Shown: in pieces, positions 7,414-15,643 of the stretch
Numbering within the stretch: position 1 is the first letter of the stretch
Layout: every line of letters starts with the position of its first letter
Assembly (NCBI GenBank): GCA_001516125.1
Contig: LOEX01000105.1
Span: forward strand, 1-35,281
Source of the DNA: Sphingomonadales bacterium BRH_c42
Lineage (GTDB): Bacteria; Pseudomonadota; Alphaproteobacteria; Sphingomonadales; Sphingomonadaceae
DNA: 35,281 nucleotides
Direction: 5' to 3'
The notes under the pieces: model-generated
What the model was told of the DNA's origin: nothing
Database searches by the model: none
Seen by the model: only the letters and a program-made list of their open reading frames with translations
Translations under genes and position numbers: made by a program

Positions 7414-7971
7414 TCACCGATCCACAAATTCGCCGGAGATTGCCAGGCTCTCCGCATCCCAGCCGGGAACGGCCTGCACCGTCATCGGCACCATGAAGGT
7501 CTTGCCGTCCGGCTTTTGGATCTCGATGATGTCGGTGGCGCCGAAATTATGCACCGCGATTACCTTGCCCACCGCTTCGCCCACATCGGTAACAACCGCC
7601 AGCCCGATCAGGTCGGCGTGATAATACTCGCCCTCCTCAAGTGGTGGTAGCGCCAGGCGCGGGATCGTGAGCACGGTGCCGCGCAGTGCCTCAGCCTCGG
7701 CGCGGCTGCCTGCCTCGGCAAAGCGGGCAATCGCCCCGCCCTTGTTATCGCTGCGAATTTTCACAAGCGTCAGCGTACGCCCGCCTTCTCCGGCATTAAA
7801 GCTGGCGTGGGTCCGGAGGACATCGATCCCCCCGCCCAGCAGTTTCAGCCGGACTTCACCCGTCACGCCGTGCGCGCCGGTCACGGCGGCCAATTCGACA
7901 GGCTTATCGACGTCCAAAAGCCCCTCCCGTTCACGGGAGGGGTTTGGGGTGGGCCGGGCCGGGCGCGTCAT
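7414..7971 (-). CDS. rimM: Ribosome maturation factor RimM
   Basis: RimM assists maturation of the 30S head and binds S19. The body is typical: LAAVTGAHGVTGEVRLKLLGG, then the PRC-barrel part HADLIGLAVVTDVGEAVGKVIAVHNFGATDIIEIQ and MVPMTVQAVPGWD. The given ATG at 7971 yields 185 residues, but its first 17 codons lie inside a palindromic repeat and do not look like RimM. A TTG at 7917, preceded by GGGAGGGG, would give 167 residues starting just before DVDKPVELAAVTG and fits the family better. Upstream is rpsP, as in the conserved operon; downstream, trmD is displaced by 2.3 kb of inserted genes. Confidence 0.92.
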   Translation of the reverse strand: MTRPARPTPNPSREREGLLDVDKPVELAAVTGAHGVTGEVRLKLLGGGIDVLRTHASFNAGEGGRTLTLVKIRSDNKGGAIARFAEAGSRAEAEALRGTVLTIPRLALPPLEEGEYYHADLIGLAVVTDVGEAVGKVIAVHNFGATDIIEIQKPDGKTFMVPMTVQAVPGWDAESLAISGEFVDR

Positions 7972-8015
7972 CGCTTCACGCGCCCACCCCCAGCCCCTCC
8001 CGCAAGCGGGAGGGG
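7921..8015. repeat. Palindromic repeat element at the rpsP-rimM junction
   Basis: Each end is a hairpin: CCCCTCCCG/CGGGAGGGG (7921-7942) and CCCCTCCCG/CGGGAGGGG (7994-8015). Inside, GGGGTGGG pairs with CCCACCCC and GGGCGCG with CGCGCCC. It fills the space between the rpsP stop and the rimM body and includes the possible rimM ATG. The same family is found in trmD (4811-4906) and, truncated, at 5874-5938. Confidence 0.85.
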
Positions 8016-8025
8016 AGAGGGCGCA

Positions 8026-8610
8026 TTACTCGGCCTTCTCTTCGCCAGCTTCTTCGCCAACTTCTTCAGCTGCGGGAACTTCTTCAGCTGCAGGAGCCTC
8101 TTCAGCCGGAGCTTCCTCGGTCACTGCCTCTTCGGAAACCGCTTCTTCGACAGCCACTTCCTCGGCGGGAGTTTCCTCGGCGGGAGCTTCCTCGGCCACG
8201 ACTTCCTCAGCCGCAACCTCTTCAACCGGTGCCTTGGCTTCTTCCACGGCAGCCTTGGCTGCTTCCTCGGCGGCAGCCAGCTTGGCGGCCTTTTCCTCGG
8301 CGCGTTCCTTCGCGGCTTCGCCCGGCTCGCCCTTCTTGGGGTTGTTGCGCGGTGCGCGTTCGAGCACACCGGCGGCGTCGAGGAAGCGCAGGACGCGGTC
8401 CGAAGGCTGCGCGCCAACGCTCAGCCAATGACGCGCACGGTCTTCGGCGAGCTTGATGCGGGCCGGATCGTCCTTGGCCAGCATCGGATTGTAGGTGCCG
8501 ATCTGCTCCAGATACTTGCCGTCGCGCGCGCTGCGCGAATCCGACACCACGATGCGATAATAGGGGCGCTTCTTGGCGCCGCCGCGCGAAAGCCTGATTG
8601 CAACTGCCAT
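8026..8610 (-). CDS. rpsP: 30S ribosomal protein S16 with a long acidic Ala/Glu/Val tail
   Basis: S16 is a primary assembly protein of the 30S body. The first about 85 residues are canonical: [42 protein letters not shown], then [27 protein letters not shown]16 is usually 80-90 residues in bacteria, but here a further about 105 follow: a [20 protein letters not shown] part and then a low-complexity run of EEAPAEE/EEV units ending EEKAE. Long tails on S16 are known in this bacterial group (from memory). The ATG at 8610 has an AAAGG site. It heads the rpsP-rimM-(trmD-rplS) operon. Confidence 0.96.
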   Translation of the reverse strand: MAVAIRLSRGGAKKRPYYRIVVSDSRSARDGKYLEQIGTYNPMLAKDDPARIKLAEDRARHWLSVGAQPSDRVLRFLDAAGVLERAPRNNPKKGEPGEAAKERAEEKAAKLAAAEEAAKAAVEEAKAPVEEVAAEEVVAEEAPAEETPAEEVAVEEAVSEEAVTEEAPAEEAPAAEEVPAAEEVGEEAGEEKAE

Positions 8611-8643
8611 TTGATATTACCTTTCCAGTTTAATTGATTGAAA

Positions 8644-10119
8644 TCACTTCTTATTGAGCATGTCGCGAAGATCCTGCGGCAAGCTGTTCATATCCACCGA
8701 AGGCGCGCCGGAACCGCCGAGCCCCGGCATCCCGCCGGCAGGGCCGCCGCCCATCCCCGGCATGGCAGCGCCAAGGCCACCCTTTCCGAACAGGGCGCCA
8801 AGGCCCTTGAGCCCGCCCATCTTCCTGATCTGCTTCATCGCGCGCGACATTTCCTGATGCATCTTGAGCAGCTTGTTCACGTCCTGCACTTCGGTGCCGC
8901 TGCCCGATGCCACGCGCTTCTTGCGCTTGGCATTGAGCAGTTCGGGACGCGCGCGCTCTTTCGAGGTCATTGAGCCGATGATCGCGTCCATGTGCACCAG
9001 CACCTTGTCGTCCATTCCGCTTGCCGCAATCGCCTGCTTGGCCTTCTTCATGCCCGGCAGCATTCCCGCGAGCATTCCCAGCCCGCCCATCTGCTGCATC
9101 TGGCGCAGCTGCATGCGCAGGTCGTTGAGGTCGAACTGACCCTTGGCCATGCGCCTGGCCAGCGCCTCGGCATCTTCTTCCTTGATCGTCGCAGCGGCCT
9201 TTTCGACCAGGCTGACGACATCGCCCATGCCCAGAATACGGCCCGCGACGCGCGCGGGATCGAAGGCCTCGATCGCATCGAGCTTCTCGCCCGTGCCCGC
9301 GAACTTGATCGGCTTGCCGGTGACGTGGCGCATCGACAGCGCCGCGCCGCCGCGCGCATCGCCGTCCATCCGGGTGAGGATCACGCCGGTCAGCGGCACT
9401 TCGCCGCTGAAGCTCTGCGCCACATTGACCGCGTCCTGCCCCGTCAGGCTGTCAACCACCAGCAGCACTTCATGCGGCGATGAGATACGCGCGACCGCCT
9501 TCATCTCGGCCATCAGCGCGGCATCGACATGCAGCCGGCCCGCGGTGTCGAGCAGCAGCACGTCGATCGCCTGAAGCCTCGCCGCATCCATTGCGCGGCG
9601 AGCGATATCGACCGGTTGCTGCCCGGGAACGATCGGCAAAGTCGCCACATCGACCTGCTGGCCGAGCACCGCCAGCTGTTCCTGCGCGGCGGGCCTTTGC
9701 ACGTCGAGCGAGGCCATCAGCGCCTTCTTGCCGTGCTTTTCGCGGATCAACCGGGCGAGCTTGGCGGTAGTGGTGGTCTTGCCTGAACCTTGCAGGCCGA
9801 CCATCATGATCACCACGGGCGGGCGGGCGTTGAGATCAAGGCTGGGAACATCATCCCCGCCCAGCATCTCGACCAGCTCGTCATGGACGATCTTGACCAC
9901 CTGCTGACCCGGCGTGACCGAGCGCAGCACATCCTGGCCCACCGCCCGTTCTGTGACCGCATCGATGAAACGGCGGGCGACCGGCAGCGCGACATCGGCT
10001 TCGAGCAGCGCGATGCGCACTTCGCGCATAGCCTCGCGCACGTCCTCTTCCCTGAGCGCACCGCGGCCCTTGAGGCGATCGAAAACGCCGCCGAGCCGGT
10101 CAGACAGATTTTCAAACAT
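8644..10119 (-). CDS. ffh: Signal recognition particle protein (SRP54/Ffh)
   Basis: Ffh is the GTPase of the signal recognition particle; it binds 4.5S RNA and hydrophobic nascent signal sequences for co-translational membrane targeting. The ATG at 10119 gives 491 residues beginning MFENLSDRLGGVFDRL; the open frame extends 22 codons further, but these are not family-like. The N domain is followed by the GTPase motifs GLQGSGKTTTTAK (108-120), LDTAGRLHVD and TRMDGDARGG. The C-terminal M domain is Met- and Gly-rich (QLRQMQQMGGLGMLAGMLPGMKK, GAAMPGMGGGPAGGMPG). It ends just upstream of rpsP, the usual order in this group. Confidence 0.97.
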   Translation of the reverse strand: MFENLSDRLGGVFDRLKGRGALREEDVREAMREVRIALLEADVALPVARRFIDAVTERAVGQDVLRSVTPGQQVVKIVHDELVEMLGGDDVPSLDLNARPPVVIMMVGLQGSGKTTTTAKLARLIREKHGKKALMASLDVQRPAAQEQLAVLGQQVDVATLPIVPGQQPVDIARRAMDAARLQAIDVLLLDTAGRLHVDAALMAEMKAVARISSPHEVLLVVDSLTGQDAVNVAQSFSGEVPLTGVILTRMDGDARGGAALSMRHVTGKPIKFAGTGEKLDAIEAFDPARVAGRILGMGDVVSLVEKAAATIKEEDAEALARRMAKGQFDLNDLRMQLRQMQQMGGLGMLAGMLPGMKKAKQAIAASGMDDKVLVHMDAIIGSMTSKERARPELLNAKRKKRVASGSGTEVQDVNKLLKMHQEMSRAMKQIRKMGGLKGLGALFGKGGLGAAMPGMGGGPAGGMPGLGGSGAPSVDMNSLPQDLRDMLNKK

Positions 10120-10229
10120 CGCCGCATGCACTCCAGCTTGCGCCGGGAAAGTCCCGAAACGCGAAAAACGCCGGCGGACGAACACTCGTCAGCCAGCGCG
10201 CGGGGATTTCCCGAACTATCGTCTCTCGA

Positions 10230-10305
10230 TGGTGGAGCCTAGCGGGATCGAACCGCTGACCTCCTGCATGCCATGCAGGCGCTCTCCCAGCTGAGCTAAG
10301 GCCCC
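10230..10305 (-). tRNA. tRNA-Ala, anticodon GGC
   Basis: The minus-strand sequence folds as a complete cloverleaf of 76 bases: acceptor GGGGCCT with AGGCTCC, D arm GCTC/GAGC, anticodon stem CCTGC/GCAGG with loop ATGGCAT (anticodon GGC), T arm with GGTTCGATCCC. The 3' CCA is encoded. It reads GCC/GCU alanine codons. Confidence 0.97.
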
Positions 10306-10398
10306 GTACCATCAATATCAACGGGGCTTTGACACCCCGTTTCCTGCCCGTGAGCAAGGACGCAGCCCATTAAGAGCGCGCCCCCGCATTGGCAAGAT

Positions 10399-10734
10399 TT
10401 AATTGTCGTGCTCGTCGTCCTCGCCTGCGGCGGTGCTTACACCCAGATCGTCATCGCCGCCAAGATCGACGTCGTTGTCGGGCGAATCGCCATCGTCATC
10501 GATGTCCTCGATTTCCTCGAGTTCGTCATCGCCGCCAAGATCGGCATCGGCCTCGGCATCGGGCTTCTTGACAGCATCCTCGAACGGAACTGGCTGCTTC
10601 GATTTGAGCACGGGCTCAGGATACCACTGCTCACCGCATTCGATGCAGCTCACGGGCTCATCCTTGCCCAGATCGTAAAAGCGTTCCCCGCATTTGGGGC
10701 AGGAACGCTTGGTGCCCCATTCTGGCTTGGCCAT
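10399..10734 (-). CDS. FYDLN-acid family protein (TIGR02300)
   Basis: A 111-residue protein with a zinc-ribbon-like N terminus, MAKPEWGTKRSCPKCGERFYDLGKDEPVSCIECG: two CxxC pairs around the FYDLGKD segment that names the family. The remainder is a highly acidic tail (ADLGGDDELEEIEDIDDDGD...). The family is conserved in Alphaproteobacteria with unknown function. The ATG at 10734 has a GAGGA site 8 bases upstream and gives the family N terminus. It is divergent from aroA. Confidence 0.93.
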   Translation of the reverse strand: MAKPEWGTKRSCPKCGERFYDLGKDEPVSCIECGEQWYPEPVLKSKQPVPFEDAVKKPDAEADADLGGDDELEEIEDIDDDGDSPDNDVDLGGDDDLGVSTAAGEDDEHDN

Positions 10735-10893
10735 GGTAAAATCCTCAAATCCGCCCGCCGCGATGGCGGGCAAAAACGCAAAATATCAGGAATCGGACAG
10801 GTCCGGATGCAAAATCGCGCGCGCCTTGCCATAGGGCGACGGCACTGTCAAAAGCCCGCGCGCATTTGCAACGTTTTTCATCAGGGTCAAGCT

Positions 10894-12222
10894 TTGTCGA
10901 ACACTCCATCTCCCAGACGCTTCTGCAACAACGGGCCGCTCAAGGGCCGTTTGCGCATTCCGGGCGACAAGTCGATCAGCCACCGCGCGCTGATGTTCGC
11001 CGCGCTGGCCGTGGGGACAAGCGAGATTCGCGGGCTTCTCGAAGGCGAGGACGTGCTCGCCACCGCCGCTGCCATGCGCGCGATGGGGGCGAGCATTGCG
11101 CGCGGCGATGATGGGGTATGGCGCGTGCAGGGCGTGGGCGTAGGCGGACTGCTGCAACCCGAAGCTGCGCTGGATATGGGCAACAGCGGCACCTCCACCC
11201 GGCTGCTGATGGGCCTTGTCGCGAGCCACGGCATCAGCGCCTGCTTCACCGGCGATGCCAGTCTTTCCAGGCGGCCGATGGGCCGGGTGATCGAGCCACT
11301 TTCACAAATGGGCGCGAGTGTCGAGGCTAGCCCCGGCGGTACGCTGCCGCTGATGGTGCGCGGCGCGCTGCCCGCTGTCCCCATCGCCTATCGCCTGCCG
11401 GTGGCGAGCGCGCAGGTGAAAAGCGCGGTAATGCTTGCGGGGCTCAACACACCGGGCGTGACCACGGTGATCGAACCCGTCGCCACGCGCGACCATTCAG
11501 AGCGTATGCTCAAGGGCTTCGGCGCCGAATTATGGGTCGAGGAGGTCGGCGGCGAGCGCGTGATCCGCATTCGCGGCGAGGCCGACCTCAAGCCGCAGCA
11601 TATCGAGGTGCCCGGCGACCCGTCCTCAGGGGCGTTCTTCATCGTCGCCGCATTGGTGGTGCCGGGGAGCGACATCGTGATCGAGAACGTCGGGCTCAAC
11701 CCCACGCGCGCAGGCCTGATCGCAGTGCTGCGCCAGATGGGCGGAAGTATCGAGGAGCTGAACCGCCGCGAAGTGGGCGGCGAGCCGGTTGCGGACCTTC
11801 GCGTCAGGCACTCCGCCCTGACCGGCGTCGAGGTCGATCCGGCCATCGCGCCCAGCATGATCGACGAGTTTCCGGTCCTGTTCGTCGCCGCCGCGCTGGC
11901 ACAAGGGACCACCACCACCAGCGGCCTCGACGAACTGCGGGTCAAGGAGTCCGATCGCCTTTCCGCGATGGCCGCGGCGCTCACCGGCGCAGGCGCGCGG
12001 GTGGAGGAACGCGAGGACGGTCTCGTCATCACCGGCACCGGCGGCGAGCCACTGCGCGGCAGCGCCAACAACCGGGTCAAGACCCACCTCGATCACCGTA
12101 TCGCGATGAGCATGGCGATGGCGGGGCTCGCCAGCCGCGACGGCATCGAAGTTGACGACACGCGCCCGATCGCCACCAGCTTTCCCAATTTCATCGCTCT
12201 CATCGAAGGAACAAATGCATGA
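10894..12222 (+). CDS. aroA: 3-phosphoshikimate 1-carboxyvinyltransferase (EPSP synthase)
   Basis: The enzyme joins shikimate-3-phosphate and phosphoenolpyruvate in the sixth step of chorismate synthesis. Family signatures: RIPGDKSISHRALM, LDMGNSGTSTRLLMG, and ELRVKESDRLSAMA. The open frame extends far upstream across the divergent FYDLN gene, so it needs an internal start. The TTG at 10894 (SNTPSPRRFCNNGPLKG...) gives 442 residues, the usual length; no ATG/GTG lies between it and the conserved core. The stop overlaps the cmk ATG by four bases (ATGA). Confidence 0.95.
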   Translation: MSNTPSPRRFCNNGPLKGRLRIPGDKSISHRALMFAALAVGTSEIRGLLEGEDVLATAAAMRAMGASIARGDDGVWRVQGVGVGGLLQPEAALDMGNSGTSTRLLMGLVASHGISACFTGDASLSRRPMGRVIEPLSQMGASVEASPGGTLPLMVRGALPAVPIAYRLPVASAQVKSAVMLAGLNTPGVTTVIEPVATRDHSERMLKGFGAELWVEEVGGERVIRIRGEADLKPQHIEVPGDPSSGAFFIVAALVVPGSDIVIENVGLNPTRAGLIAVLRQMGGSIEELNRREVGGEPVADLRVRHSALTGVEVDPAIAPSMIDEFPVLFVAAALAQGTTTTSGLDELRVKESDRLSAMAAALTGAGARVEEREDGLVITGTGGEPLRGSANNRVKTHLDHRIAMSMAMAGLASRDGIEVDDTRPIATSFPNFIALIEGTNA

Positions 12223-12860
12223 TCATCGCCGTCGATGGCCCCACTGCCTCGGGCAAGGGCACGATCGCACAGGCGCTGGCCGCGCATTTCAAGCTGCCGC
12301 ACCTCGATACCGGGCTGCTCTATCGCGCGGTCGGTCGGCAGGTGGCGCTCAGCGCCGGCAATCCCGACGATCCGGCAGACTCGCTGGCCGCCTGCGCCTT
12401 TCCTGACTCGCTACTTGAAGACCCGGAGCTGCGCAGCGAAGAGAGCGGCGGGCTGGCCAGCCGCGTATCGATCCACCCCCAAGTGCGTCGGGCGCTGTTC
12501 GAGCGCCAGCGGACCTTTGCCACGCAGCCCGGCGGCGCGGTGCTCGACGGGCGCGACATCGGTACGGTGATCGCACCCGACGCCGATGTGAAGCTGTTCA
12601 TCACCGCCAGCGTACAGGCGCGCGCCAAGCGGCGCTGGCTCGAAATGACCGCCAAGGGGCCGGAGCGCGAGACAGACATTCCACTGGCCGAAATCGAGCG
12701 CGATATCGTCAAGCGCGATGACCGCGACATCAGCCGCGCCGATGCGCCGCTGAGGGCCGCGCGCGACGCGCTGGTGATCGACACTACCGAGATGAACCGC
12801 GAGCGCGCCATCGCCGAAGCGATAGAGGCGGCAAGAATGCACCTTGGGGGCAAGCGGTAG
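12219..12860 (+). CDS. cmk: Cytidylate kinase
   Basis: CMP kinase phosphorylates CMP and dCMP with ATP. The 213-residue protein has the P-loop GPTASGKG (residues 7-14), LDTGLLYRAVGR, and the DGRDIGTVIAPDADVKLFITAS segment of bacterial Cmk, followed by the LID-like RDDRDISRADAPL. It is coupled to aroA (ATGA overlap) and lies upstream of rpsA, a widely conserved order. Confidence 0.96.
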   Translation: MIIAVDGPTASGKGTIAQALAAHFKLPHLDTGLLYRAVGRQVALSAGNPDDPADSLAACAFPDSLLEDPELRSEESGGLASRVSIHPQVRRALFERQRTFATQPGGAVLDGRDIGTVIAPDADVKLFITASVQARAKRRWLEMTAKGPERETDIPLAEIERDIVKRDDRDISRADAPLRAARDALVIDTTEMNRERAIAEAIEAARMHLGGKR

Positions 12861-12862
12861 CG

Positions 12863-13486
12863 ATGGCAGGGGCAAACCGCCTGCTGATCGCCGTCAGCGT
12901 GGTCTGGACCGCCGGCCTCGTCCTGTCGGGCTGGCAGCCTTATGACCGTGCGACCTGGTGGATGGAGGTTGCGCCAGCGCTGATTGCGCTTCCGATCCTG
13001 TTGGCGAGCGCGCGGCGCTTCCCGCTGACCCGGCTCGCACTGGTGCTGATCGGCCTGCACGGCCTGGTGCTGATGCTGGGCGGCGCATATACATATGCGC
13101 GCGTGCCTATCGGCTTTGCCGTGCAGGACTGGCTCGATCTGGCACGCAACCCCTACGACCGGTTTGGCCATTTCATGCAGGGTTTCGTGCCGGCAATAGT
13201 GCTGCGCGAATTGCTGATACGGATCGGCGGCATTGCGCGCGGCGCGCTGCTTTCAGCACTGGTGCTCGCCTCGTGCCTAGCGATCAGCGCCAGTTACGAG
13301 CTGATCGAATTCGGCGCGGCCATGGCGCTGGGCCAGAATGCCGACGCATTCCTGGGAACGCAGGGCGATCCCTGGGATACGCAGTGGGACATGCTCCTGT
13401 GCCTGATTGGTGCGGCAAGCGCACTGATCCTGCTTGGCCATTGGCACGATCGCCAGCTGGCAAGCCTGAAGCGGCCGCGCGAGTGA
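12863..13486 (+). CDS. DUF2238 (YjdF-like) integral membrane protein
   Basis: A 207-residue membrane protein with about five or six hydrophobic segments. The family hallmark RNPYDRFGHFMQGFVPAIVLRELLIR is present near residues 93-118, as is a Glu in the SYELIEFGAAM helix and the C-terminal GDPWDTQWDMLLCLIGA. The function of the DUF2238 family is unknown. It starts two bases after the cmk stop, so it is in the aroA-cmk transcript. Confidence 0.9.
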   Translation: MAGANRLLIAVSVVWTAGLVLSGWQPYDRATWWMEVAPALIALPILLASARRFPLTRLALVLIGLHGLVLMLGGAYTYARVPIGFAVQDWLDLARNPYDRFGHFMQGFVPAIVLRELLIRIGGIARGALLSALVLASCLAISASYELIEFGAAMALGQNADAFLGTQGDPWDTQWDMLLCLIGAASALILLGHWHDRQLASLKRPRE

Positions 13487-13839
13487 CGGCCTTTCCTACC
13501 CGGAACCCGTCAGCCTAAATGGACGCATGTACCGTTCCTCCCCAAGCCGCCCAGACTGTATGCGCCAAGGGCTGATTTCTTCTTCAGGACCGTGTTCCAT
13601 GTGTTCCATCGCGTAGGACTTGAAGGCGCAATTGACTTGCCTTTGCGGCGGCTTTCGCCTAGGCGCGCGCACGTTCTCGCAATCCGTATCGATTGAAGGA
13701 ACCTTCGCGCAGGCATACGGCGGCGCGGAGATGTCGGCCTCTTGCCCCGCCAACCCTGGCAATGGTGCCCGGGAAGCGGTGAAAGACCCCGGAAAAACCG
13801 GTGGCCGGTAGCAAACAGATGAACAGGATATCCTGACCT
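13487..13839 (+). promoter_or_regulatory. Gene-free region with the rpsA promoter and leader
   Basis: I see no credible gene in this 353-base gap. A TTGACT at 13632-13637 with a poor candidate -10 about 18 bases downstream (CGCCTA at 13656) resembles a -35 element for rpsA. The remaining roughly 170 bases would be an untranslated leader; S1 mRNA leaders can be used for autoregulation in other bacteria, but no specific structure was established here. The promoter assignment is tentative. Confidence 0.4.
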
Positions 13840-15543
13840 ATGGCAACTACAGCCAACCCCACCCGCGCTGATTTTGAAGCGCTCCTCAACGAACAACTTG
13901 GCGGTGCAGGCGAAGACGGCTTTGAAGGCCGCGTCGTCAAGGGCACCGTGACCGCGATCGAAAATGGCTTTGCCATGATCGACGTCGGCCTCAAGAGCGA
14001 AGGCCGCATCCCGCTCAAGGAATTCGCCCGCAGCGAAGGCGACCATGGGCTGAGCGTCGGCAGCGAAGTCGAAGTCTTTGTCGATCGCGTGGAAAATGCC
14101 GATGGCGAAGCCATGCTCAGCCGTGACCGCGCCCGCCGCGAAGCCGCCTGGGACAAGCTCGAGAGCGAATTCGGTGAAGGCAAGCGCGTCGAAGGCCGCA
14201 TCTTCGGCCGGGTCAAGGGCGGCTTTACCGTCGATCTCGAAGGCGCCGTGGCATTTCTTCCGGGCAGCCAGGTCGATATCCGCCCCGTGCGCGACGTTGC
14301 CCCGCTGATGGACGTGCCGCAGCCGTTCCAGATCCTCAAGATGGACCGCCGCCGCGGCAATATCGTAGTCTCGCGCCGCGCGGTGCTCGAGGAAACCCGG
14401 GCCGAACAGCGCAGCGAACTGATCGACCAGCTGGCCGAGGGCCAGGTGATCGACGGTGTGGTCAAGAACATCACCGATTACGGTGCATTCGTCGACCTTG
14501 GCGGCATCGACGGCCTGCTTCACGTCACCGACATGAGCTACAAGCGGGTCAACCACCCCAGCGAAGTCATCAATATCGGTGACGTGGTGAAGGTGCAGAT
14601 CGTCCGCATCAACCCCGAAACGCAGCGCATTTCGTTGGGCATGAAGCAGCTTGAGAGCGATCCGTGGGAAGGCGTGGTGGCCAAGTATCCGATCGGTGCC
14701 AAGCTTACCGGTACGGTCACCAACATCACCGAATACGGCGCCTTCGTCGAAATCGAACCCGGCATCGAAGGCCTGGTCCACGTTTCCGAAATGAGCTGGA
14801 CCAAGAAGAACGTCCACCCCGGCAAGATCGTTTCGACCAGCCAGGAAGTCGCCGTCATGGTGCTCGAGATCGATTCCGAAAAGCGCCGCATTTCGCTCGG
14901 CCTCAAGCAGGCCCAGGGCAATCCGTGGGAAGAGTTCGCCGAAAAGCACCCGGTCGGCAGCGAAGTCGAAGGCGAAGTCAAGAACGCCACCGAATTCGGC
15001 CTGTTCATCGGCCTCGACGGCGATGTCGACGGCATGGTCCACATGTCGGATATCGCCTGGGGCATTTCGGGCGAAGACGCGCTGGCGCTGCACCGCAAGG
15101 GCGAGCAGGTCAGGGCAGTGGTGCTCGACGTCGATATCGACAAGGAGCGCATCAGCCTGGGCATGAAGCAGCTCGAAAAGGGCGCACCCAGTGCCGATGG
15201 CACCGGCAGCTCGCTGCGCAAGAACCAGACGGTCACGGTGACCGTGCTCGAAGTGCGCGACGGCGGGCTCGAGGTGCAGGTGGGCGATGATGGGGCGACC
15301 GGCTTCATCAAGCGCGCCGACCTTGGCCGCGACCGTGACGAGCAGCGCCCCGACCGCTTCCAGGTCGGCCAGAAGATCGACGCACTGGTCGTCGGCTTCG
15401 ACCGCTCGAAGAAGCCCAACTTCTCGATCAAGGCGCGTCAGATCGCCGAAGAGAAGGAAGCCGTGGCGCAGTTCGGATCGTCGGATTCGGGTGCATCGCT
15501 GGGCGATATCCTGGGCGAGGCGCTGAAGAAGAAGGACATCTGA
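13840..15543 (+). CDS. rpsA: 30S ribosomal protein S1
   Basis: S1 unwinds and docks mRNAs on the 30S subunit. The 567-residue protein has six S1 (OB-fold) repeats, seen as KGTVTAIENGFAMIDVGLKSEGRIP, EGRIFGRVKGGFTVDLEG, DGVVKNITDYGAFVDLGGIDGLLHVTDMSYKRV, TGTVTNITEYGAFVEIEPGIEGLVHVSEMSW, EGEVKNATEFGLFIGLDGDVDGMVHMSDIAW, and VTVLEVRDGGLEVQVGDDGATGFIKRADLG. Repeats 3 and 4 are the canonical RNA-binding ones. It has its own leader and a terminator right behind it. Confidence 0.98.
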   Translation: MATTANPTRADFEALLNEQLGGAGEDGFEGRVVKGTVTAIENGFAMIDVGLKSEGRIPLKEFARSEGDHGLSVGSEVEVFVDRVENADGEAMLSRDRARREAAWDKLESEFGEGKRVEGRIFGRVKGGFTVDLEGAVAFLPGSQVDIRPVRDVAPLMDVPQPFQILKMDRRRGNIVVSRRAVLEETRAEQRSELIDQLAEGQVIDGVVKNITDYGAFVDLGGIDGLLHVTDMSYKRVNHPSEVINIGDVVKVQIVRINPETQRISLGMKQLESDPWEGVVAKYPIGAKLTGTVTNITEYGAFVEIEPGIEGLVHVSEMSWTKKNVHPGKIVSTSQEVAVMVLEIDSEKRRISLGLKQAQGNPWEEFAEKHPVGSEVEGEVKNATEFGLFIGLDGDVDGMVHMSDIAWGISGEDALALHRKGEQVRAVVLDVDIDKERISLGMKQLEKGAPSADGTGSSLRKNQTVTVTVLEVRDGGLEVQVGDDGATGFIKRADLGRDRDEQRPDRFQVGQKIDALVVGFDRSKKPNFSIKARQIAEEKEAVAQFGSSDSGASLGDILGEALKKKDI

Positions 15544-15577
15544 TCCACCGGTTTCGATAACCAGCCGGAAAATCGCG

Positions 15578-15614
15578 AAGGCCCGCTTGCTCACCACGGC
15601 AGGCGGGCCTTTCC
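15578..15614 (+). terminator. Rho-independent terminator after rpsA
   Basis: AAGGCCCGC and GCGGGCCTT form a perfect 9-bp stem around a 16-base loop, followed by a short T-rich tail (TTCCTATT). It is 34 bases past the rpsA stop and upstream of gloB. Confidence 0.85.
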
Positions 15615-15643
15615 TATTCGGCCAGAAATGCTAGGGTCTGCCC

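Noticed and set aside
10741-10780. CCCGCC-GGCGGG hairpin between the FYDLN gene and aroA as terminator
   Set aside because: It lies upstream of both divergent genes, and the run of A/T is on the wrong side for either transcript.
10408-10893. Upstream extension of the aroA frame
   Set aside because: It runs antisense through the FYDLN-acid gene and lacks EPSP synthase similarity; the TTG at 10894 gives the right length.
13510-15597. 695-residue open frame antisense to rpsA
   Set aside because: Codon mirror of the highly biased rpsA gene; no recognisable domain, and rpsA has six clear S1 repeats.
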